From: Akkermansiaceae bacterium UBA985
GTDB lineage: Bacteria; Verrucomicrobiota; Verrucomicrobiia; Verrucomicrobiales; Akkermansiaceae
DNA: 7,106 nucleotides
Reading direction: 5' to 3'
Assembly: GCA_002292185.1 (NCBI GenBank)
Contig: DBBL01000011.1
Span: 1-7,106 of the forward strand
Shown: positions 1 through 6,407 of the stretch, in pieces
Layout: each line of letters opens with the position of its first letter
Numbering within the stretch: the stretch's first letter is position 1
The notes under the pieces: generated by a model
The model's database searches: none
Told to the model about the DNA's origin: nothing
What the model saw: only the letters and a program-made list of their open reading frames with translations
Program-made: the position numbers and the translations under genes

Positions 1-57
1 GACAATTTTACCTTTTCCCTCGTCGCCCCATTGGAGGCCGCAAATGATGGTGTTCAT
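1..57 (-). CDS. purA: Adenylosuccinate synthetase, N-terminal fragment (C-terminus beyond left edge)
   Basis: Reading leftward from the ATG at 57-55, the 19 visible codons give MNTIICGLQWGDEGKGKIV. This is the hallmark N-terminus of adenylosuccinate synthetase: a short beta strand followed by the GTP-binding, catalytic loop QWGDEGKGK. The aspartate in WGDEGKGK is the catalytic base and Mg ligand in the family. The enzyme is cytoplasmic and joins IMP and aspartate using GTP, the first committed step to AMP. The rest of the protein (family length about 420-430 residues) lies outside the window. The start lies 51 bp downstream of the carA stop on the same strand, so cotranscription with carA is plausible. 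No Shine-Dalgarno sequence precedes the ATG; the upstream bases are pyrimidine- and A/T-rich. Only 19 residues are visible, but the motif is highly diagnostic. Confidence 0.9.
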   Translation of the reverse strand, partial: MNTIICGLQWGDEGKGKIV

Positions 58-108
58 ATTAGTAGAAATAGCTGTTGGCGTGCAGCGCGTGGATGAAACG
101 CATGTGAA

Positions 109-1248
109 TTAGCGTGATTGCTCAATGAGCTCAGCAAACTCTGAAAAGAAGTAGGTGGCATCATTGGGTCCAGGGGCGGCCTCGGGGTGATACTGCACAG
201 AGAATGCTGGCAGTTCTTTATGACGGAATCCCTCGACGGTATCATCATTGAGGTTGATGTGGGTGACCTCAATGCTGTCCGGAAGCGAATCAACATCAGT
301 GGCAAATCCATGGTTTTGTGCGGTAATGGATACCTTTCCATTACGCAGGTCTTTGACTGGCTGGTTGCCGCCACGGTGACCAAATTTAAGTTTGTAAGTG
401 CTGCCTCCAAATGCGTGGGTGAGTATCTGGTGGCCTAGACAGATGCCGAAAATCGGAGTTTTGCCCAGCAGCTTTTTAACTTCGGTATGGATGTAATCTA
501 AGGCGGCTGGATCACCGGGACCATTAGAAAGAAAAACGCCATCAGGGTTCATGGCGAGCACCTCTTCTGCTGGTGTGCGGGAGTTGACGAGGGTGACGTT
601 AAATCCACCTTGGCGTAAGTGACGAAGGATATCCCACTTAATACCAAAATCGTAGGCAACAATGTTGTATTTAATTTCAGGTAATTCAATGTAGGTGCCT
701 TCTTGGCCTGTGGAGGGATTGGGGATGGTCCATTCACGAGATTCACCTTCCCAGACATAGGAGTCAGGAGTGGAGACTTCTTTGACAAAATCAGAACCAG
801 CCATGGGTGCTGATTTCTGCGCAGCTTTGATGGCCTCCTCTTTAGAGAGCTCTGTGGAGATGCAGGAGCGCATGGCCCCGGCAGAGCGGAGGTGCTTGGT
901 AAGGGCGCGGGTGTCGATGCCTTCAATGCCGATGATCTGATGTTCGCTGAAATATTCTGGAAGTGTTTGGTGCGCGCGCCAGTTTGACGACACGGGGGAA
1001 AGTTCACCGATGACAAGGCCTCGAATATGAGGTTGGGATGATTCGGCATCCTCAGGGTTAACGCCATAATTCCCGATTAAGGGGTAAGTCATGGTAACGA
1101 TCTGACCACGGTATGATGGATCGGTGATGATTTCCTGATAGCCGGTCATCGAAGTATTGAAACATGCTTCTCCGGTTGTGGTTCCAGTGTGACCAAAGGC
1201 TTCACCTTCAAAGGTACGGCCGTCTTCGAGTGCTAGAATTGCTTTCAT
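109..1248 (-). CDS. carA: Carbamoyl-phosphate synthase small (glutaminase) subunit
   Basis: This 379-residue protein hydrolyses glutamine and passes ammonia to the large subunit CarB for carbamoyl phosphate synthesis, feeding pyrimidine and arginine pathways in the cytoplasm. The N-terminal CPSase_sm_chain domain (about residues 1-150) shows LEDGRTFEGEAFG, the TGYQEI segment, GNYGVN and GIDTRALT. The class I glutamine amidotransferase domain (about 193-379) shows GPGDP at 243-247, the nucleophile elbow GICLGHQ with Cys270, and the His354/Glu356 pair in QYHPEA, so the catalytic triad is complete. Length matches the family (about 380). The frame stays open to an ATG at 1311, but those 21 extra residues look nothing like the family, so I start at the ATG at 1248, which gives the usual MKAILALEDG opening. 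No Shine-Dalgarno is visible. carB is not in the window; purA follows 51 bp downstream. Confidence 0.97.
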   Translation of the reverse strand: MKAILALEDGRTFEGEAFGHTGTTTGEACFNTSMTGYQEIITDPSYRGQIVTMTYPLIGNYGVNPEDAESSQPHIRGLVIGELSPVSSNWRAHQTLPEYFSEHQIIGIEGIDTRALTKHLRSAGAMRSCISTELSKEEAIKAAQKSAPMAGSDFVKEVSTPDSYVWEGESREWTIPNPSTGQEGTYIELPEIKYNIVAYDFGIKWDILRHLRQGGFNVTLVNSRTPAEEVLAMNPDGVFLSNGPGDPAALDYIHTEVKKLLGKTPIFGICLGHQILTHAFGGSTYKLKFGHRGGNQPVKDLRNGKVSITAQNHGFATDVDSLPDSIEVTHINLNDDTVEGFRHKELPAFSVQYHPEAAPGPNDATYFFSEFAELIEQSR

Positions 1249-1408
1249 GTGAACATTCGGTAACCCAGAAATTATCTGTGGGCGCGCGCAGACTGAGGTG
1301 CAGCGCGACAAGATTCAAGTGTGAAGTTGCCCTTAAATGCACCTAGAACGACAAATCGTCATCAGCCTATGAGGGACAAGGCGATAATGCACGCCCGAAC
1401 CCCGTTAC
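1249..1408 (-). other. pgi-carA intergenic region, possible carA leader
   Basis: These 160 bp separate the pgi stop from the chosen carA start, both on the minus strand. Two weak inverted repeats occur: a 4-bp GC stem (GGCG/CGCC) around 1380-1396 just after pgi, and an ACGA/TCGT stem with a CAAA loop at 1348-1359. Neither has a T-run after it on the minus strand, so I do not call a terminator. The gap is long enough to hold a carA promoter, but I see no convincing -35/-10 pair, PyrR-binding loop or attenuator. The carA frame stays open through 1249-1311, which explains an alternative longer start. Confidence 0.35.
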
Positions 1409-2995
1409 TTAGGGTGCACAGAAGGTATCCTCCGCAGGCGATTTCCCTTGTGTAACGATGGCTTGGCCGTTTGCTGAGAGGTGGGTAAGACAGTGGTAAA
1501 CGTCCTCTGTATCGGCATCTATGGCAGAGGCAATATCATCTGCGCTGAGGCTTTGCTCACTGAGTTGCGTTTTCACCTTTCCTAATAGCTCAAGAAAGAT
1601 GCCGGCAGCCTTTTTGCCCGCCTCTACACCAGGCTGGTGGTAGGCGTTGACATTGACCAAGAGAGCATAAAGGGAGACGGCGCGCTCAAATAAGGCAATG
1701 AGTGCGCCAATGCTCCTAGGGCTTACCTCGTCAATAGAGATGGTGATTGATTTGCGACCACTCTCATAGAGGGCGGTGCGGCTGCCACGAAGGAAACCTT
1801 GTAAGTAGTCAGCAGCGGTGGTGTCTGGCTCGACTTCGATACTGGCGCCGTCACGACCTTTGTGAACTTCAATGAAAGTGGCAAAAAAGTTGGCGACACC
1901 ATCACGAAGTTGCTGCACGTAGGCGTGCTGGTCAGTCGATCCCTTGTTTCCGTATACTGCGAGTCCTTGGTGGACGACGTTACCATCAAGATCATGCTTT
2001 TTGCCGAGTGACTCCATGACGAGCTGTTGCAGATACTTTGAGAAAAGAACGAGCGAGTCTTTGTAAGGGAGCACGACCATGTCTTTTTCTCCCTTGCCGT
2101 TGCCGGCATGGTGCCATGCAAGGGCGAGCTGCATGGCAGCGTTCTCATCACAATGATGGTTGCGTGTGCGCTCATCCATCGCAGCGGCTCCTTCAAGCAG
2201 GGCATCGATATCAATGCGTTGGAGTGCTGCAGGAATGAGGCCCACGGTGGACATCACTGAGGTGCGGCCGCCGACCCAGTCTTCCATGGGAAAGGTGGTC
2301 AGGAAATTGTTTGCGGTCGCGTAATTGAATAGTTTCGAGCCATCTCCGGTGATGGCAACGGCATGTGGTCCAAAATCAATGCCAGAGGACTCATAGGCAG
2401 ATTGAGCTTCGAGCATGCCGTTGCGTGTCTCGGCCGTGCCACCAGATTTTGATATGACAAGAGAGAGCGTTTTACCAAGGCCGCCATGGGTTTTGGTGAT
2501 GATTTCATTGAGTATGGCATCCATGCCGGCGGGGTCGGTGTTGTCGAAGAAAAAAGTTTTCAGGGGGCTATCCGCTCCGAGGGCCTCGTAGATGAACTGT
2601 GGCCCCAGTGCGGAGCCACCAATACCAATGATGAGCAAGTTTTCAAACCGCCCTCCCTTAGGGGTGGTGATTTCGCCGCGGCGTATTTTCTGAGCGAAGG
2701 CTTTCAGATCGGCAATCGGCTCGGTGATTTGCTTTCTGATTTCATCACTTGGGGCAAGTGCAGGATTGCGTAGCCAGTAATGACCTACCATGCGCCCTTC
2801 GTCGGGATTCATGATTTCACCGGCTTCGATGGCTTTGAGTCCGGCAAAAGCACGTGAGGTTTCTTTGGAAAGTGAATCTGCGTAGTCTGAAGGGATATCC
2901 ATTCGAGAGGTGTCGATGGAGAATCCAAGTTCAGGATATCGCGTATATGAGTCCAGATAGGATTTCCAAGATGAAGGCTGGTCAGCTTTGGGCAT
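1409..2995 (-). CDS. pgi: Glucose-6-phosphate isomerase, cyanobacterial-like type
   Basis: The product interconverts glucose 6-phosphate and fructose 6-phosphate in the cytoplasm, linking glycolysis, gluconeogenesis and sugar-nucleotide supply. From the ATG at 2995 it has 528 residues. Two SIS-type sugar-phosphate domains are visible: GIGGSALG at 124-131 and SKSGGT at 182-187, then DWVGGRTS at 239-246, the catalytic Glu328 in VMESLGK, His357 in TDQHAYVQQL, and QPGVEAGK at 454-461 with the active-site Lys461. The usual aromatic after GGR is Thr, as I recall for cyanobacterial enzymes. Residues about 480-528 form a C-terminal extension resembling a small winged helix. The frame extends 20 codons further, to an ATG at 3055; I prefer 2995 because recognisable homology begins at about residue 9 (SWKSYLDSY) and the extra stretch is unlike the family. 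Neither start has a Shine-Dalgarno. recQ is divergent; carA lies downstream. Confidence 0.96.
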   Translation of the reverse strand: MPKADQPSSWKSYLDSYTRYPELGFSIDTSRMDIPSDYADSLSKETSRAFAGLKAIEAGEIMNPDEGRMVGHYWLRNPALAPSDEIRKQITEPIADLKAFAQKIRRGEITTPKGGRFENLLIIGIGGSALGPQFIYEALGADSPLKTFFFDNTDPAGMDAILNEIITKTHGGLGKTLSLVISKSGGTAETRNGMLEAQSAYESSGIDFGPHAVAITGDGSKLFNYATANNFLTTFPMEDWVGGRTSVMSTVGLIPAALQRIDIDALLEGAAAMDERTRNHHCDENAAMQLALAWHHAGNGKGEKDMVVLPYKDSLVLFSKYLQQLVMESLGKKHDLDGNVVHQGLAVYGNKGSTDQHAYVQQLRDGVANFFATFIEVHKGRDGASIEVEPDTTAADYLQGFLRGSRTALYESGRKSITISIDEVSPRSIGALIALFERAVSLYALLVNVNAYHQPGVEAGKKAAGIFLELLGKVKTQLSEQSLSADDIASAIDADTEDVYHCLTHLSANGQAIVTQGKSPAEDTFCAP

Positions 2996-3154
2996 GCTTG
3001 GTTTTAGATGCTTCAGGCTACAATATTCAAGTGTATACTGGGTCTGGTGTGACATTAGGAGGCGGGAGGCCTTATTTCACGACAGTAATGAGAATGATGA
3101 CCACATCAGCGTGGCAAAGGAGTTGCTATCATTGAGCTGTTTTGTTTCTCTCTA
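2996..3154. promoter_or_regulatory. Divergent pgi/recQ intergenic region
   Basis: This 159-bp gap lies between the outward-facing starts of pgi (minus) and recQ (plus), so both promoters should be here, or in 3056-3154 if pgi starts at 3055. I see no strong sigma-70 boxes. On the minus strand TTGCCA (complement of about 3111-3116) has a 17-nt spacer to a poor TTCTCA; on the plus strand TTGCTA at 3123 has no matching -10. The bases just before recQ are very pyrimidine-rich (TTTTGTTTCTCTCTA). The promoter role is inferred from geometry, not from motifs. Confidence 0.4.
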
Positions 3155-5272
3155 ATGTGTATGGCATGCGTGATTGAGCCTAGAGAGGCATTAAAGGATT
3201 ACTTTGGGTTTGATGTTTTTCTCGATGGTCAAGAGGAAGTCGTCGACCAAATCATATCCGGTCAGGACGGCTTGGTAGTGATGCCAACCGGTGGCGGTAA
3301 GTCACTTTGTTATCAGCTGCCTGCACTTTGTTTAGAGGGGGTAACACTAGTCATCTCTCCACTCATCGCGTTGATGAAAGACCAAGTGGACGCGCTTCAT
3401 GACAAGGGGATAGCAGCAACGATGATCAACTCGACTTTGGGCTGGCCTGAACAACGAGAGAGGATTGAGCGGATGAAAGCGGCTGAATATAAGCTTGTTT
3501 ATATTGCACCGGAGCGGTTCCGATCGAAGTCTTTTATGGAGGCTCTCAGTGAGGTTAATATTGCTTTGTTTGCCGTGGATGAAGCGCACTGCTTGAGCCA
3601 GTGGGGTCATGATTTCCGTCCTGAATATATGCGGCTCGGCAGAGTGCTCGCTGAACTGGGTCGGCCACAGGCGCTAGCTCTCACGGCTACAGCAACACCC
3701 GTCGTCAGGAAGGATATTCTTGAGGTGCTTGCCTTACGTGACCCGTTTGAGACGCTGAGTGGTTTCAGCAGGCCTAATCTATCACTCACCGTTACCTCAG
3801 TTAATAAGCGTGCAGCCAAGTATACTCGGCTTCGTGAGGTTGTCGACGAATGGAAAACGGGAGTCGTTTACTGCTCGACACGTAAGAGGGTTGAGGAAGT
3901 GGCAGAGATGCTGCATGGCTGGGGAGTAAAGTGCATTGCCTATCATGGCGGTATGAATGAGGCGCAGAGAGAGCAGACGCAGAATGATTTTATTAGCAAG
4001 AAAGCTGATGTAGCTGTTGCAACAAATGCCTTTGGCATGGGTATAGACCGCTCAGATGTCAGATTTGTTGTTCACTTCGAGGTGCCAGGAAGTATTGAGG
4101 CATATTACCAAGAAGCGGGCAGGGCCGGGCGTGACGGCGATGAGGCATATTGCGAGATGTTTTTTAATTACGCAGACACAAGGACACAGGAATTTTTCAT
4201 TGAAGGAGCTAATCCTGGATATCAGCAAATTACGCAAGCTTATGCCTTTTTGCAAAATGATGCGGATGAGAACTTTGAGGTTTTCAGGACGATGGATGAG
4301 ATCGCTGAGGGTTCGGGCATCAAGAATAGCATGGCTGCAGGGTCAGCGATTTCTGTGCTAGCACGTGGTGGATATTTGGAGCGCTTTGATGTAGCCGGCA
4401 AGCGGATGAAAGGAACGCGGCTCAAGCGCCCCGATGTGGCTGTAAGCGAACTGGATATCAACCGGGAAGCTCTGGAGGAAAAAGAGCGCAGGGACAGGCA
4501 AAAGCTAGATGAAATAGTGAAGCTTTGTTACAGCAGGCAATGCCGCCAACAGGCTATTCTTGAATACTTTGGTGAACCCAATGCTCCAACGTGTGGTAAC
4601 TGTGATGTCTGTTCTAATGATTTTGGTGGAGAGCTCAGGGTGGCTGCGGGCGACGCTGAGGCGTTGCTTGTTCGTAAAGCCTTGAGTGGTGTTGCACGAA
4701 TGAGCCAGAAAACAAAAGATGGATGGCAAGGGCGGTTTGGAAGAGGCAGGGTGGTGCAAATGCTGATGGGCAGTAAATCCCAAGAAATTCTTCGCGTGCG
4801 CCTGAATGAACTCACCACCTATGGATTGCTCAAGGAGTGTGGCACGGCCTATTTGAACGAGCTGTTCCGCTCCCTGCATGATGCGGCTTTGGTTTTCACG
4901 CAAAAGGGGGAGTACCCCCTGATCACTTTGACCACACTTGGAGAACAAGTGATGTTGGGCGAGGCCGAGTGCAAAATAGTTTGGCCGGATCGTTATGCGG
5001 GAAGTGATTCAGCCCTGAAGGAGGGCAATGGGGTTGAGATGGAAGAGTTTGATTTTGATACTCATCTTCATTCAAGGCTCAAGGACGTGCGTTCGGCATT
5101 GGCGAAGAAGGCTGGCGTGCCGCATTACCATATTTTTCCTAACAATACGCTCGAGTATTTCACTCGCTTGCGGCCGAGCAGTGTGGAAGCGGGTATGCGC
5201 ATCAAGGGAGTCGGCGAGGTGAAGGCGAAGAAGTATCTTCAGGCATTTATCGATGAAATCCATGGCAAGTGA
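3155..5272 (+). CDS. recQ: ATP-dependent DNA helicase RecQ with extra insert before the zinc domain
   Basis: This 705-residue superfamily 2 helicase is predicted to unwind DNA 3'-5' in recombination and stalled-fork repair. Helicase motifs run in order: motif I MPTGGGKS (43-50), Ia VISPLIALMKDQ (66-77), II DEAH (142-145) followed by the RecQ aromatic-rich loop to about 158, III TATAT (177-181), IV VVYCSTR (237-243), V ATNAFGMGIDRSDV (289-302), VI QEAGRAGRDG (319-328). The RecQ zinc site has Cys463, Cys480, Cys483 and Cys486, with the same spacing as in E. coli RecQ. An RQC winged helix (about 500-600) and a C-terminal HRDC domain (about 637-702) follow. It is almost 100 residues longer than E. 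coli RecQ (609). Most of the excess is an insert of about 85 residues between motif VI and the zinc site, containing a winged-helix-like stretch. The start is uncertain: ATG at 3155 and 3161 and GTG at 3170 are in frame, none with a Shine-Dalgarno. Confidence 0.96.
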   Translation: MCMACVIEPREALKDYFGFDVFLDGQEEVVDQIISGQDGLVVMPTGGGKSLCYQLPALCLEGVTLVISPLIALMKDQVDALHDKGIAATMINSTLGWPEQRERIERMKAAEYKLVYIAPERFRSKSFMEALSEVNIALFAVDEAHCLSQWGHDFRPEYMRLGRVLAELGRPQALALTATATPVVRKDILEVLALRDPFETLSGFSRPNLSLTVTSVNKRAAKYTRLREVVDEWKTGVVYCSTRKRVEEVAEMLHGWGVKCIAYHGGMNEAQREQTQNDFISKKADVAVATNAFGMGIDRSDVRFVVHFEVPGSIEAYYQEAGRAGRDGDEAYCEMFFNYADTRTQEFFIEGANPGYQQITQAYAFLQNDADENFEVFRTMDEIAEGSGIKNSMAAGSAISVLARGGYLERFDVAGKRMKGTRLKRPDVAVSELDINREALEEKERRDRQKLDEIVKLCYSRQCRQQAILEYFGEPNAPTCGNCDVCSNDFGGELRVAAGDAEALLVRKALSGVARMSQKTKDGWQGRFGRGRVVQMLMGSKSQEILRVRLNELTTYGLLKECGTAYLNELFRSLHDAALVFTQKGEYPLITLTTLGEQVMLGEAECKIVWPDRYAGSDSALKEGNGVEMEEFDFDTHLHSRLKDVRSALAKKAGVPHYHIFPNNTLEYFTRLRPSSVEAGMRIKGVGEVKAKKYLQAFIDEIHGK

Positions 5273-6395
5273 ACATTCCAGCATTAAGGAACGGAAATGC
5301 GCTGGCTATGTTTGGCGTGGGATGACGCTGGACGAGAGTTTTTATTTACGTGCGGTGGCAATCGTCATGATCATGGCACACAATTATTTGCACTGGATGC
5401 CGGGTTCCCCAGGTGAGAATGAGTTTGGCTTCAATGCGGACAGGGTGGCGCTGATGCTGGAGGGCTTATGGCAGAATCCGTGGGATGCTCCGCGACTGCT
5501 CGCATCCTACTTTGGCCACTATGGGGTGCAGGTCTTTTTTTTCCTTAGTGCTTATGGGCTTACGAAAAAGTATAGCGCTGCGTCTCCCGCTTGGTGGTCG
5601 TTTCAAACAAAAAGATGGAAAGCTTTTTACCCTGCGATCATCCTGTCAGCACTAGGTTATCTTATCTATGAAGGGTTTCGGGTGGGCTGGGGCGAGGTAT
5701 GGCATGACGATGTTTTGAACTTACTTCGGCAGATGGTTGGGGTGTCTAACTTTATCCCAGAAAATGTTTATCGTCCCATTGGCCCTTGGTGGTTCATTGG
5801 TGCGATTCTTCAATTTTACTTGGTATTGCCTTTCCTTTGGAGGGCCCTGCAGAAGTATGGGGATAAGGTACTTTATGGGTTGTTAGTGGGTGGCTGGATA
5901 TTGCAATGTGTGCTAGGGCATATTCTTTATGCTCAATTTGATCTGAATATTAATCACAGCATCCTTGGTCACCTTGGTGTTTGCTCAATGGGGATCTGGT
6001 TTGCCCGTCGCAATGAGGTGACGATACCATGGTGGTTACTTCTGCTGAGTGTGGTGATGTTTATTGGGGGCAACTTCTTTTACGAACTGTGGATTCCCTC
6101 GAGGGTGGTGTTGTTATTGTTTTTATTGCCACTGTTACGTGCTGTTTGTGGCTACTTAGGAGAGCGGCGGTGGTGTGGGGCAGCGATGCTGCTGCTAGGG
6201 CAGCTCTCTGTGTATTTGTTTTTGTGTAACGGCTATCTGAGGCGGCCGATTGTTGAGTGGGCAAAACAAGAATCTCACTGGTGGACATCTACATGGACAT
6301 GTATTGTTTTCATCATGATAGTGACGGCATGGGCGCTCATGATGCGAACATTTGAAAGACGGATTTTTCTTGTTCTAGGCCGCCGCCCCAGATAG
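5253..6395 (+). CDS. Acyltransferase-3 family integral membrane protein
   Basis: A 380-residue very hydrophobic protein with roughly ten predicted membrane segments (about 31-49, 89-104, 123-141, 179-197, 205-224, 236-250, 258-278, 283-300, 307-328, 346-365) after a charged N-terminal tail. The layout and local motifs fit the acyltransferase-3 family (OafA-like), whose members transfer acyl groups such as acetyl to sugars of surface polysaccharides or other envelope molecules. Arg33 and His43 in LRAVAIVMIMAHNY match the conserved Arg/His pair of helix 1, and GVQVFFFLSAYGL (91-103) matches the family's GVxxFFxLSG motif. The substrate cannot be told, and no sugar or lipid pathway genes are nearby. 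The frame overlaps the end of recQ by 20 nt; a second ATG at 5262 would reduce this to 11 nt, and one at 5322 (residue 24) would remove it. None has a Shine-Dalgarno, so translational coupling to recQ is possible. Family is fairly sure, function is not. Confidence 0.82.
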   Translation: MKSMASEHSSIKERKCAGYVWRGMTLDESFYLRAVAIVMIMAHNYLHWMPGSPGENEFGFNADRVALMLEGLWQNPWDAPRLLASYFGHYGVQVFFFLSAYGLTKKYSAASPAWWSFQTKRWKAFYPAIILSALGYLIYEGFRVGWGEVWHDDVLNLLRQMVGVSNFIPENVYRPIGPWWFIGAILQFYLVLPFLWRALQKYGDKVLYGLLVGGWILQCVLGHILYAQFDLNINHSILGHLGVCSMGIWFARRNEVTIPWWLLLLSVVMFIGGNFFYELWIPSRVVLLLFLLPLLRAVCGYLGERRWCGAAMLLLGQLSVYLFLCNGYLRRPIVEWAKQESHWWTSTWTCIVFIMIVTAWALMMRTFERRIFLVLGRRPR

Positions 6396-6397
6396 GA
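6394..6397 (+). promoter_or_regulatory. Shine-Dalgarno sequence of trpD
   Basis: AGGA in the context GATAGGATTT lies 10 nt before the trpD ATG at 6408 and overlaps the TAG stop of the acyltransferase gene. It is the only clear Shine-Dalgarno-like element before any of the six gene starts here, and it supports the 6408 start. Confidence 0.55.
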
Positions 6398-6407
6398 TTT
6401 AGTCAGT

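Noticed and set aside
549..1067. Minus-strand 172-codon frame inside carA
   Set aside because: It is a frame-shifted reading of carA with a low-complexity Pro/Ser/Leu composition; the carA frame holds all the catalytic motifs.
1249..1311. N-terminal extension of carA to an ATG at 1311
   Set aside because: The 21 extra residues are Cys/Arg-rich and unlike CarA, and the usual MKAILALEDG opening begins at 1248.
1348..1359. Small hairpin ACGA-CAAA-TCGT between pgi and carA
   Set aside because: The stem is only 4 bp and no T-run follows on the minus strand, so it does not qualify as an intrinsic terminator.
2996..3055. N-terminal extension of pgi to an ATG at 3055
   Set aside because: It adds 20 residues before the recognisable start of homology and has no Shine-Dalgarno. 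It cannot be excluded, and is mentioned in the pgi entry.
3058..3069. Purine run GGAGGCGGGAGG resembling a Shine-Dalgarno
   Set aside because: It is on the plus strand about 85 nt before recQ with no ATG at a suitable distance starting a credible gene; on the minus strand, where pgi reads, it is pyrimidine.
3086..3103. Fur-box-like AATGAGAATGATGA in the pgi/recQ gap
   Set aside because: It matches only parts of the GATAAT hexamer repeats, lacks the inverted half, and neither gene is a usual iron target.
2854..3135. Plus-strand 93-codon frame crossing the pgi start and the divergent gap
   Set aside because: Most of it is antisense to pgi codons, the protein matches nothing I recognise, and it has no ribosome-binding site.
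4505..4948. Minus-strand 147-codon frame inside recQ
   Set aside because: It lies wholly antisense to the conserved zinc and RQC domains of RecQ and its translation has no family features.
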